Part shown: positions 55,906-64,000 of the stretch, piece after piece
Position numbering within the stretch: position 1 is the stretch's first letter
How the letters are laid out: every line of letters begins with the position of its first letter
Origin: Protula sp. h YS-2021
Lineage: Eukaryota > Annelida > Polychaeta > Sabellida > Serpulidae
DNA length: 64,000 bases
Direction: 5' to 3'
Assembly (NCBI GenBank): GCA_949752745.1
Contig: OX457024.1
Location: 50,241,347-50,305,346, forward strand
Position numbers and translations under genes: made by a program
The notes under the pieces: model-generated
Seen by the model: the letters and a program-made list of their open reading frames with translations, nothing else
Told to the model about the DNA's origin: nothing
Database searches by the model: none

Positions 55906-56536
55906 TTTGGTTTGCCAAGCAGCGACAATTCCGCGGGTGTGTTGCAATGGCAGATGCCGACGACACGATGAACTTATTTTTCACGGGGCAGAAATTAGAG
56001 TCCTTTTTAGCTGCAGAGCGCTGCAACTCATGCTGCCTTAAAGTTATAGTTAGAGGCAACATGGTGTAACAGAACTCACAAATGTCAGCTCTCTGGTTAA
56101 CTGAACGGAAGAATTGTATAACATCTTCCAATGAGTCCTTTCTAGGCTCTGCTAGACTGAAGGCGGCGGCGGCGGCGGGTTGGCTGACGGCAGCGGCGGG
56201 TTGGTTAGCGGCGGAGGAGGGCTGAGGTTGTCTGAACGCAGCGATCGGCTCAGGGCTCGCGACGGCAGCTAGCTGTGCCTGCTCACGTCAGTGAAGGCTG
56301 ACTCAGAGGGTGGAGGCGCGTCCAGAGTAGCTTTGGACTTCCTTGGCCGCTCATATACCGCCGTAGCAGCTTTGCCGAAGCGGTTTTGTCGTTGTCTTTT
56401 TTACCTCTGCCTCAGCTTCTCAAGTTGGAAGACTTGATATTCTTCAAGTAGTTCTTCAAACAAATAGATGTCTGCGTCGGTTAGCAGAAACCTGTGTGCC
56501 CCTCTATCTGTTAAAGAACTCTTCCTTATACTCCAT
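55898..56536 (-). pseudogene. unidentified minus-strand gene at left arm of Polinton element 2
   Basis: Read from 56,536 downward. After an early stop and shift it gives FLLTDADIYLFEELLEEYQV, then QLEKLRQR and a stop, a basic stretch, YERPRKSKATLDAPPPSESA, and after a one-base shift near 56,283 a low-complexity Ala/Pro/Gln linker. It ends in an open 78-codon tail (EDVIQFFRSVNQRADICEFC ... CRCLANQSE) with a stop at 55,898. The coiled-coil-like start, Ala/Pro/Gln linker and Cys-containing end imply a modular protein. I do not recognise it. It diverges from the plus-strand Polinton genes, as a terminal-arm gene might. Only three lesions interrupt about 210 codons, so the decay is recent or the sequence has errors. 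Confidence 0.5.
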
Positions 56537-56862
56537 GGTTGTGAATATGCGGAGCTCTAAAGTGAGTGTTTATAAAGTGTGTGTGTGGGTAACGTCATAG
56601 TACCCCCCTAGGACATAGTATGTTAGACCCCATGTGCTTGTAACATAAAAAAACTGAGCAATTGAAAAGCCACACGCGTCATTCAAATATATGTTTGAAA
56701 GAATCCTTCAAAGGCGTGAGCAGGCCCTTTTTGTTTGTTTGTTTGTTTGTTTATATAGTGTGTGTGCGTGTGTGTGAGAGAAATGAACGCAGTTTATTTT
56801 AACTGTACAGTGAAACGGCTGACTTCGTCATTCAAAGATGTGTTCGAATGAGTTGCCCATTT

Positions 56863-56960
56863 TTTCACACACAAACACTCACACTCAAACACAATGACAC
56901 TAGCGTTCATTTTCTGAATATTGGGTGGCCGCCCTGAAAAGGGGTAGCCAGGAGACAAGC
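56863..56960 (+). repeat. Polinton element 2, direct repeat copy 2
   Basis: CACACTCAAACACAATGACA, CTAGCGTTCATTTTCTGAAT, GGGTGGCCGCCCTGAAAA, CCAGGAGACAAGCTA. Partner of 55,803-55,905. The stretch before both copies (TCATTCAAAGATGTGTT) is also shared. Between them lie a (GTTT)n run near 56,730 and AGTGTGTGTGCGTGTGTGTG at 56,757. Confidence 0.8.
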
Positions 56961-57237
56961 TATTACGATCATCACCCCTTCAAATGCGTAGGAAGGCCGT
57001 TTACCATGGAGCAGTACTACAGAAACTAATGCCATTGTGGGAACCTGACATGCTGGTGAAGAGCCAACAACGTAAACTTCTAACCCTTCTAAGGACATAG
57101 AAGCGTTAACATGGAAGTTGTAAGTAATAAGATATCTATAACTGATATGAATTAGACATATTAGAACTGAGCTTGACATACATGTAAAATAAAAGGAGCG
57201 GGTGAAGAGGAACAAGTCAGTATTCAATGTGTAGCCA

Positions 57238-57570
57238 TGGAGAAGACAAGTACCTTTAAAATTAGTGCAAAATTAAACATTACTGTGGAGCATGGAGAAT
57301 TGGACCAGTTCTTCGAATCAAACGTGGAGGGAAATGTCTTGCTTTAGCGCCATCTTTGTGGAAGATTGTGTGTCAGAACTTGGAAATTTAGGCAACATTG
57401 GCTTCAAACTGTACTTAACGCTTTGTGCACACATCGCTGTTTGAACGGACATATACAAGTATTACATCAACATGGGAGGCAATACTTCAGGAGACGGATA
57501 ACATCAACTCAGTCTTATTCGCCAAACCTGAGCAATGTACGGAATGTCATGGCGTGAACACTGTCATCAA
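57238..57570 (+). pseudogene. decayed ORF before the Cys-rich gene
   Basis: Starts with MEKTSTFKISAKLNITVEHG then ELDQFFESNV before a stop. In other frames it continues as EDCVSELGNLGNIGFKLYLT and TECHGVNTVI. Protein-like, with at least three frame changes. No family recognised. No Polinton DNA polymerase motif is seen here or elsewhere in the window. Confidence 0.4.
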
Positions 57571-57614
57571 AGTGTAAAAGGATAATCGGATGAAGATGTC
57601 AAAACTAAGAAAAG

Positions 57615-57798
57615 ACTGGCTGAAGTTCCATTGGAGAATATGAATGTGGGAAATCAGCTTGAACTTATATGTGAATATTGTGCTGCTTGTGGATATGCTA
57701 GTGATTACGATTCTCATTGCCACAAGTACAATTGCAAGATGTGTGAACCAGACAACTTTTGCACCAAGTGTGGCTTGCTAACAGTATCTGAAGAGTAA
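57615..57798 (+). pseudogene. Cys/His-rich small protein (zinc-ribbon-like), partial
   Basis: The frame reads LELICEYCAACGYASDY, then HCHKYNCKMCEPDNFCTKCG, then a stop at 57,796-57,798. Eight cysteines and two histidines are paired as CxxC-type knuckles, so it probably binds zinc. The start is unclear, as the frame is continuous with KTKKRLAEVPLENMN upstream. It could be a separate gene or the C-terminal end of the decayed ORF before it. Confidence 0.45.
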
Positions 57799-57883
57799 GA
57801 CTTTTTTTAAATCACTTGCTCGCCAGTCGTAATAGTGTGCAAATGGGTTTGTTTTTTATTCAACCACAATACGGAAATGTGGG

Positions 57884-58171
57884 ATGGATGTAGAAACGTG
57901 TTTCAAGGAGAAGTACGTGGACTACATGATAACTGAACTGGCACGTTTTGGTTCTGTTGAAGAACCACTGCAACACTTTAACATCTATTGGGAACTCGCT
58001 CATTCAACGCTGAACTTGCCAAACTTACGTGATGATTTCATGAAAGAGTGTGCGCTTTCAGGCATTGACGGAGCTGAGGAGTTTGATGTGGAAGCAGAAT
58101 TTCACTTTGCTCGGTGTGATCCAAGACTGTTTGATGAAGTGAGAGACTGGTTAGTGTATATTGCAGCATAA
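57884..58171 (+). CDS. intact small acidic ORF upstream of integrase (95 aa)
   Basis: Complete frame MDVETCFKEKYVDYMITELA to DEVRDWLVYIAA, TAA at 58,169-58,171. It is acidic (many Asp and Glu), mostly helical in appearance, with no signal peptide or membrane segment. Its stop overlaps the next ATG (TAATG). Being undisturbed amid broken Polinton genes suggests either recent insertion or retained function. Family not recognised. Both this and its partner carry a short motif ending in Trp-Leu-Val-(Tyr/His)-Ile, so the two may be diverged paralogues. Confidence 0.6.
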   Translation: MDVETCFKEKYVDYMITELARFGSVEEPLQHFNIYWELAHSTLNLPNLRDDFMKECALSGIDGAEEFDVEAEFHFARCDPRLFDEVRDWLVYIAA

Positions 58172-58494
58172 TGGCAGACATTACATTGAAACAATATGTA
58201 TGTTCTGCTTGTCAAAATGAAGAGTGTCAAGAACATACTTGTCATTTCGCAAGTATCTATACATACTGGAATGACGCTAAATATTATATTCATTTAGTTA
58301 AAGTGTTGGACAGTGCAAATCAGCGTTGTGAGAAATATGGTTTAAATGCTATATCATCGGATGAATTAAGTAGTTGGTTAGTGCACATTGAAGATCAATG
58401 GGCTCCAGTTATTCACACCATTGTGTCTATACTTGATTTGTATAAAAATAAACTGCAAGATATGTTATTGAGGTATGAGGCGAATAAAATGTGA
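58171..58494 (+). CDS. intact small ORF upstream of integrase (107 aa)
   Basis: Complete frame starting MADITLKQYVCSACQNEECQ with CxxC plus a further Cys-x4-Cys-His (ECQEHTCH), then a helical C-terminal part (SDELSSWLVHIEDQWAPVIH ... LLRYEANKM). Stop at 58,492-58,494. The N-terminal cysteines and His could hold one zinc ion. It starts on the A of the previous gene's TAA. 35 nt separate it from the integrase ATG. Family unknown. Its C-terminal SSWLVHI parallels DWLVYI of the preceding ORF. Confidence 0.6.
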   Translation: MADITLKQYVCSACQNEECQEHTCHFASIYTYWNDAKYYIHLVKVLDSANQRCEKYGLNAISSDELSSWLVHIEDQWAPVIHTIVSILDLYKNKLQDMLLRYEANKM

Positions 58495-58529
58495 GATATG
58501 TTTACAAGTGGTTTTCATTTAGTGTTAAC

Positions 58530-59615
58530 ATGTCGACGTGGAAAGACTATTTAAGCAATATTTACTTTAAACCTGGTCATCCTGGTCCTTACAAACTTTA
58601 ACACATATTAAAAAAACCTAACCAATCAATTACTCATTCCAAAGTGAAGAAATGGTTGCAGGATCAAACTGCATACAGTTAACTACCACCTGTAAAATAC
58701 AGGTTTAAAAGGCAGCGTATCATTACACGCGGTATTGATGACATGTAGGATATTGATTTGGCTGAATGGGAAACATAGCCTCCTATAATGATGACACCCG
58801 TTTTTTATTGGTTGTCATTGATGTGTTTTCCAAATATTTGTGGGTGCAGCCAATGCCTAACAAACGACATACCGCTGTCATACAAGAATTTCAGAATAGT
58901 TTTCATGAAACACGTTGAAGACCACGAACTCTAAGGTCGGATAAAGGAACTGAATTTAAAAACAGATCGATAAAAGCATTTTTGAAGAAGGAGGGAATTA
59001 TGTCTATACGACAAAGAATGAAGCCAAAGCCAACTTTGCTGAGAGAGTCTTTCGTACTCTAAAGGGAATGATGTATCGATATTTCCTACATAACCAAACC
59101 TATCGCTATGTAGATATCCTTCAAGAATTGGTATACAATTACAACCATGGACCTCATGGCACCCTTGCTAATAGATATGCTCCTGCAGATATTCGAAAGG
59201 AAAATGAATGTAAAGTGTGAAAGTATATGTATGTCCACAAACTGAAATTGAAACCAAAGAAAAAGTCAAAACCCTACAAATTTAAAATTGGTCAACATGT
59301 TCGCATTTCTCACATGAAATACATGTTTCAACGGGATTATCATATAAAATGGACACAAGAAGTGTTCGTTATCACACATCGTTATAAGAAGCAAGGAATA
59401 CACTTGTATCGTGTCAAAGACTCCTTGACAAAGATATTGATGGTCTTTTCTATGAAGAATTGCAAGCTGTTACAAAAGATATTGAATTCATCTAAAGAAA
59501 TTGAAAAATCTTGAAAACGCGAAAAAGACGAGGGTTTAAAGAATTATTTGTCAAGTGGTTAGGCTGGCCAAAGAAAATTAACAGTTGGGTGAAAGAAACA
59601 GACATTCAAAAATGA
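58530..59615 (+). pseudogene. Polinton integrase (F54H12.3-like, rve + chromodomain), broken
   Basis: Starts MSTWKDYLSNIYFKPGHPGP, the N-terminal signature of Polinton integrases. The core keeps all three acidic residues: Asp in DIDLAEW (58,755), Asp in LRSDKGTEF (58,940) and Glu in ANFAERVFRTLK (59,041). Spacing is about 62 then 34-35 codons, the D,D-35-E pattern. An SH3-like part (KFKIGQHVRISHMKYMF) and a chromodomain end (LFVKWLGWPKKINSWVKE) follow, with TGA at 59,613-59,615. Integrase inserts the element by strand transfer. At least four in-frame stops (for example near 58,601, 58,679, 58,747, 58,779) and several frameshifts inactivate it. The final 95 codons (59,227-59,514) are open. The stop overlaps the ATPase start. 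Confidence 0.9.
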
Positions 59616-60285
59616 AGCATCCATTCACATGTTTGGTTTCTGGACCTACAGTCAGTGATAAAACTTCTCTGGTCAAAAAAATTCTGGAACAAAAGTTAAT
59701 TAAACCCTGTCCAAAAACCAATATATGGCTCTATGCAGGAGATCAGCCTTTATACAAGGGAATGAAAGGTGTGCAATTTACCAAGGCATTCCAGACGACA
59801 TTGATGAGCGCTTTAACCCCCCCCCCCAAAAAAAAAAAAAAAAAAAAAAAAAATTTACTCATCATAGATGACTTATTGACCAAATGTCATAGCGATGGGG
59901 GTATGACACGCCTCTTTAACGTTGGCAGCAGTCATCAAAATCTCAGCATTATTTTTATTGTGCATAATTTATTCCATCATGATAGAGGAATGCGAAATAT
60001 TAGTTTGAATACGCATTACATCATTATGTTTAAAAATTATAGGGACAGTCAACAAATAAGTACATTAACGCGGCAAATGTACGCGGTAGTTTCTCTTAGA
60101 AACCTTTCAAGAAGCCTACCAGCAGACTTCATGGCTATTTATTCATTGATTTAAAACAAAAGACAAATGATCAACTGCATATTCGTACTGGCACTTTACC
60201 AAAAGATACACATTATGTATATGTTGATAAAGTAGCGTATGAACAAGAATCAAGTAACTTGACCATTCGCAGCCAAGATGTCTAA
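59612..60285 (+). pseudogene. Polinton packaging-type ATPase (FtsK/HerA clade), damaged
   Basis: ATG at 59,612 overlaps the integrase TGA. Walker A is GPTVSDKTS (residues 11-19), with Asp in place of the usual Gly before Lys-Thr. Walker B is LLIIDD near 59,855-59,872. The following blocks (SIIFIVHNLFHHDRGMRNIS, NYRDSQQISTLTRQMY) match the genome-packaging ATPases of Polintons and adeno-like viruses. A C11A26 run (59,817-59,853) sits between the motifs without closing the frame. A frameshift near 60,100 leads to a tail FIDLKQKTNDQLHIRTGTLP and a stop at 60,283-60,285, overlapping the next gene by 8 nt. The ATPase pumps DNA into capsids. Altered Walker A plus the shift indicate loss of function. 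Confidence 0.88.
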
Positions 60286-60489
60286 ACATATTCGAGGTAA
60301 CCAGCCTTTTCTTCACTTGCTCGCACACAGTGGGCCTAAACGACCTAAATCCGTGCTACAGCAAGCTACCAAGGAGGAATTAACTAGCTTGTTTGAAATT
60401 TGTTTGAATATATTGCGAGGACATTTACCCTTAAGCTCAAAAAGGTATAAGGAATTCAAGCGTGAGCGTCATACCCTACGCACTCTAGC
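60278..60489 (+). pseudogene. Polinton small basic gene, 5' part
   Basis: Starts MSKHIRGNQPFLHLLAHSGP, then a basic helical stretch KRYKEFKRERHTLRT up to the insertion point. It corresponds to the small basic gene found directly after the ATPase in many animal Polintons, probably virion-associated. The remaining coding sequence resumes after a 2.4 kb insertion at 62,904. The 98-codon open frame to 60,574 reads into the insert and is chimeric. Confidence 0.6.
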
Positions 60490-62903
60490 TGTAGAAACCC
60501 CATGGGCTTCCGTGAATGTGGCAGGACGTTTGACCCTGATATTGCAAAAAAGTTGTTGTTTTACTAGGGTTTGAGAGGTAAGTGAAATTTTACTCGCCCT
60601 TAATAATATTTGCTCCCGTTAAAACTTCTTTTTTCTATACGGGCTTTTATTTGAACAAGTAAAACACAGGAGAAATGTTTACTGGCTTTATTCCTTTGAC
60701 GGCTTTGCTTACTTGTTTACCGGCCTGTACTTTGCTCGGTAAATAAAAACAACAATTGATACTCAGAGTATTTGAACAACAATAACAAACTTCAAATAAG
60801 CGTGCTAAAATCAGAAACAGATGCTTAGAAACACGTTGAGAGATGCGCTGCTGTGGCCTCATGCACTGATAGCAGGAGGCTCTTAACACTTGGTTCGAGT
60901 AACTCTTCCACCGTCAAGCGATCCTCTTTAAGCGTTAAGCAATAAGCGATTCTCTAATGACAGAGAAACAGAAAACATTCACATTAATTACTGGCTTTTT
61001 ACTCAATATTATCTTAGTACTTACTCGTTCATTGAACGTTATCCAATTAATTCAACATCTAAATCCGTAAACTGAACACTGAAACCTTTATTTTTTACTG
61101 GGGAATTTCTCACCAAAACTCATTCAGATTTACTATAAAAACAATACAAAGACGCCGCGCTGAAACACTAAGCTGCTATTCTAATCCTGACATTAAATAC
61201 AACATTATCCTAATTCACATGCACTCAGGCTTCTTAATACCCTTATCCGTACCAAACTATGCTCGCACTGTTCTTTTAACTTCTTTACTTCTGAATTAAC
61301 TTCTACTGCTGTTTGGTTGTTGCTTGCTTCTCTGAGGCTTGATTGCAATATACTTTTTACTCAATTTACTGTGGGGTTTTAAAGCAACACTGGCTTAGAA
61401 ACGTGACATAAAAAACACTGCGACGTGATTGGTAAACTTTCACTCCCCTATTTGCTCACGAAAACTTTGTGTATGCAAAGCCGGGGGACGTAACGCTGTC
61501 GCAAAATTTGTTTACAAACACGTTTGTTTGCCAACAACGGGATCCATAGCTGACTGGAGCAGCAAGGTAACCCATCTTTGGCAAACAAAAAAACCTTAGC
61601 GAGTCCAAGGAATGAATCAGAAACCCGTGCTCCTATTGGCTGGCTAATTAAATATTTCGCTCCTTTTAGTAATTTCGCTCCTGTTTGACGACCAACCTTT
61701 TATTTTTACATTTTGTACTCAGTTCCAAGGGGCGAAAGGTTTTGGCGAAGGAAAACTAAACAACACGCTAATGGAACATGAACCAACACTTTAACTGGGC
61801 AAAGGGGCCACCAATTATCGAATTATTGCTTAAAGAAAAGGCGACACCAGTATAAAAGCCTTTGGTTCCGCTTTGTAACAAAGGTCGTATAAAACCCATC
61901 AAACTATTACTAAACATGTAAATAACAACGCGAGACATTAAAGCAACATAAAACTGAACGTATGACACGTATAAAACCGAGGTACTTGTTTTAACATTAA
62001 ACAAGACACGATTGAAAAAAACAGAAAAAGGTGAAGTCAAAACTACTTAACAGACGCGTAAATAAGCTGAAACCAGTTTGAACATAACACTGGCCTAAGA
62101 CAAAATATGTTTTGCACAATGGTATAACATTTATGTTAAATAAAGCTTTAACATTTTAAGTTGAAAAACGCCCAAACTGGAATGGAGCGAAACTACATGC
62201 TGATCACGTGACTCCAATAAAGGCGCACCTGTGATTGGTCAACTTTCGCTCCCTTAGAAAAATTTCGCCCCCTTTCTGACACAAAAACGCCAGAAAGAAG
62301 CAAACTTGTGAGACACGCAGAACTTAAATTTGTTTTAAGATTTAAACAGTTCAACTAGCAGCGAAAAACACCGAGAAGGCCTTTAACCCATGCATACGAT
62401 AGAAAACTGACTTTAATCACGAAAACAACTAAATTTTGACCTAAAACAAAGTACCACTATACTTGCTGCCGCTGACTATTTTCAAAGAGAAAAATACTCC
62501 TGCTAAGCGAGTACCCTCCCAAACAATAAATACACTTTTAGAAAAACGTTTTCAGTCCGCCCAACAGGTAGAAATACGTTCGAACAACGTTAAATACACG
62601 TTCAAAGGAAACGTTTACAAAACACTGAAATAACACATTAAAATGAGACACACGGGGCGAATGCCATGTAAACACATAAAGACGATACTTAAACACTCCC
62701 TACGTGCGATTAACGTTTCAAAGACGTAAAATAAACGTTTCTATATCTCATACTGGCGCTACAACAACACAGGCACTTAAAACTACTCAATTTTATGACG
62801 TCACGTACTGCCTAAAAACCTGTGACGTTTCAGAAAACGTAAATTACACGTCCAAAACACTAAACGCACGGAACAAAACCTAAACGTCCACGGGGCGTTT
62901 ACA
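60490..62903 (+). mobile_element. nested 2.4 kb element, TGTA...TACA ends, CTAGC duplication
   Basis: The Polinton small basic gene stops matching at 60,489 and resumes at 62,904. Both junctions carry CTAGC (60,485-60,489 and 62,904-62,908). The insert starts TGTAGAAACCCCATGG, and its end inverted reads TGTAAACGCCCCGTGG, 12 of 16 identical. Its last 400 bp are dense in AACGTTT/AAACGTAAA motifs. The interior repeats GTGATTGGT(A/C)AACTTTC at 61,428 and 62,231, several TTTCGCTCC copies, and an ATTGGCTGG box. No coding gene of its own was seen. A 5-bp duplication with TG...CA ends also fits a long solo LTR. Confidence 0.7.
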
Positions 62904-63023
62904 CTAGCAGCTAAGAAGATATCACTTCGAAGACAAAAGGGGTTGGTTAATCAGAAAGGGGGATTCATTGGAGCTATTGCTAAATTTGCATTACCCTTGT
63001 TAGCTCAGTTGCTGTTAAAATGA
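62904..63023 (+). pseudogene. Polinton small basic gene, 3' part
   Basis: Encodes KKISLRRQKGLVNQ, then a Gly/hydrophobic tail KGGFIGAIAKFALPLLAQLL and a stop at 63,021-63,023. The amphipathic hydrophobic end suggests membrane interaction. It belongs to the gene starting at 60,278. The stop overlaps the next ATG (ATGA). Confidence 0.6.
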
Positions 63024-63606
63024 AACATACTTTGAAAATGGTCCTCATTCCTGAATATGAATATAAAATGTTTTTTAGAAAAGAAGGGAAAGATGGTGGA
63101 ATCAAAACGAAAGTGAATAAACTTTTACGTGGGAAACGAACACGTCAAAAGGCAATGGAAATGTCTCAACTTCTTGGTCGTCATTTGCGAACAATTCACT
63201 CACAACACAAGAGTCTGCTGCATCATCTAATGCAGAAAAACAAGAAAAATCGCAACAGTTTTTAAACCTTTTTCAACCTATTTATCATGGAAAACTAACA
63301 CAACTTCTGGCAGAACTTAAGAAACATGATACGAGATGGACATATAAAAATGAACTTGTATTGAAAACTCGAGATGTCATTGAAAATTCCAGTATTATTG
63401 ATTTGTTGAAAGAAGAAAAGATTTGTTGCTACAAGAAGAAAAGAACGACGAGAACCACCGCAGGGTTGTAAGCAGTTTATTGAGGAAATTGTAGACACTA
63501 ATATTCCAAAAACTGTTTTTGGCAAAAGACAATACGTGAAGATATTACAAAACAGCGTCTACAAAGGCTGTTTCCAGAAAGATGGGAAACTTGTTAACAT
63601 GGTTTA
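63020..63606 (+). pseudogene. Polinton virion-type accessory gene, frameshifted
   Basis: Starts MKHTLKMVLIPEYEYKMFFR. The first open frame ends at 63,265, but a frame change near 63,190 continues as FLNLFQPIYHGKLTQLLAEL, then WTYKNELVLKTRDVIENSS and IIDLLKE. After another change near 63,430 it reads QFIEEIVDTNIPKTVFGKRQ. The pattern of an N-terminal KMVLIP segment followed by a winged-helix-like C-terminal domain recurs in invertebrate Polinton proteins of unknown role. Two or more frameshifts make it inactive. Confidence 0.55.
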
Positions 63607-63752
63607 AAGAGTTATGGTGTTGTTGTAAACACAATGAAAATAAAAATGACATTCCTGTAAAAATCAGGTGTGTAAGTGCTTGTTGTCAAGGAGAAGTAGT
63701 AGACAGCAATGTAGATCATGTAGACAGTGTGGATGACGTGTGCCATACATGA
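63590..63752 (+). pseudogene. small Cys-rich Polinton ORF remnant
   Basis: The frame reads LLTWFKELWCCCKHNENKND, then KIRCVSACCQGEVVDSN, and ends HT with TGA at 63,750-63,752. A CCC and a CC cluster suggest metal binding or lipid modification. No clear start codon. Unknown function. Confidence 0.35.
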
Positions 63753-63806
63753 AGTAATGCATATATACATCCAGTCTATCTACATCACATAAACAATTAA
63801 GCCATC

Positions 63807-64000
63807 ATGGAGTCAACAAGTTTTTACATTACTTTACCCAGTAATGCTAGCATGAACTATTATCCAGCTAATAAGGCTTCTAATTATAAAATTCGTTTAC
63901 CTCGTACATTATATTTGAAATGAAAATATGAAGTGGCCTTAGCTGAAATTCAACACCCACACACATGAACGACAATGAGGCAAGGAATAGACTATATTAT
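63807..64000 (+). pseudogene. Polinton-associated structural-type gene, partial at window end
   Basis: Starts MESTSFYITLPSNASMNYYP, then YKIRLPRTLYLK, an in-frame TGA, KYEVALAEIQHPHT, a second TGA, and runs off the window. This N-terminal pattern is shared by a large family of proteins in invertebrate Polintons. Both early stops are TGA, so it is inactive. The element continues to the right. Confidence 0.6.

Larger units (their letters stand above)
55800..64000 (+). mobile_element. Polinton/Maverick element 2 (partial, decayed)
   Basis: Integrase, packaging ATPase and at least four virion-type or accessory genes lie in order on plus, with one gene diverging at the left. Capsid, protease and DNA polymerase are not seen and are presumably to the right of the window. 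The left boundary is set tentatively at the 55.8 kb direct repeat. No terminal inverted repeat could be checked because the other end is outside. Confidence 0.8.

Noticed and set aside
60278..60574. 98-codon frame as an intact gene
   Set aside because: Its last ~28 codons read into the 2.4 kb insert; the true continuation lies at 62,904.
63807..64000. TGA recoding (selenocysteine or read-through) to explain two in-frame TGAs
   Set aside because: Neighbouring Polinton genes also have TAA and TAG stops and frameshifts, so ordinary decay explains it.

Overview
The window is eukaryotic, from an animal genome and most likely a marine invertebrate. It is AT-rich and packed with repeats. It holds one spliced host gene with canonical GT/AG introns, a tRNA-derived SINE, a hAT-type MITE, foldback elements, many (TA)n tracts, and two decayed Polinton/Maverick elements. 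The mix of tandem-repeat-bearing dispersed elements suggests a mollusc or cnidarian, but the sequence alone does not settle the phylum.

Host gene. The only host gene I can name is a DESI2/PPPDE1-type deSUMOylating isopeptidase homologue on the minus strand (47,792 down to 31,658). It has five coding exons, all phases agree, and the product is 177 aa with catalytic His29 and Cys107. Its four introns (2.3 to 5.3 kb) are filled with repeats. Three further orphan exon candidates (3,010-3,253 minus, about 23,614-23,745 plus, 45,152-45,410 minus) have splice-site context but no recognised family.

Polintons. Element 1 (about 18.7-21.9 kb) keeps a broken capsid-like gene and an adenain-like protease on the plus strand, with two broken accessory genes convergent on the minus strand. 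Element 2 (about 55.8 kb to past the window end) keeps, on plus, a Cys-rich gene, two intact small ORFs, integrase, packaging-type ATPase, a small basic gene, and several virion-type accessory genes. An unidentified minus-strand gene lies at its left. Adjacent genes in element 2 overlap by 1 to 8 nt. The small basic gene is split by a 2.4 kb nested insertion flanked by CTAGC.

Repeat landscape. 1-17.7 kb is almost all repeats: rep-A (units about 155 bp), rep-D (about 140 bp), sat51 (51 bp), a shared 'tail', rep-B and rep-C. Together they look like mosaic non-autonomous elements with internal tandem arrays. An inverted copy lies at 33.3-35.8 kb inside DESI2 intron 4. Between 48 and 55 kb lie rep-H units with the hAT MITE inside, a 125-170 bp tandem array at 52 kb, and rep-E. 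No CRISPR array, operon, rRNA or stand-alone tRNA gene was seen.
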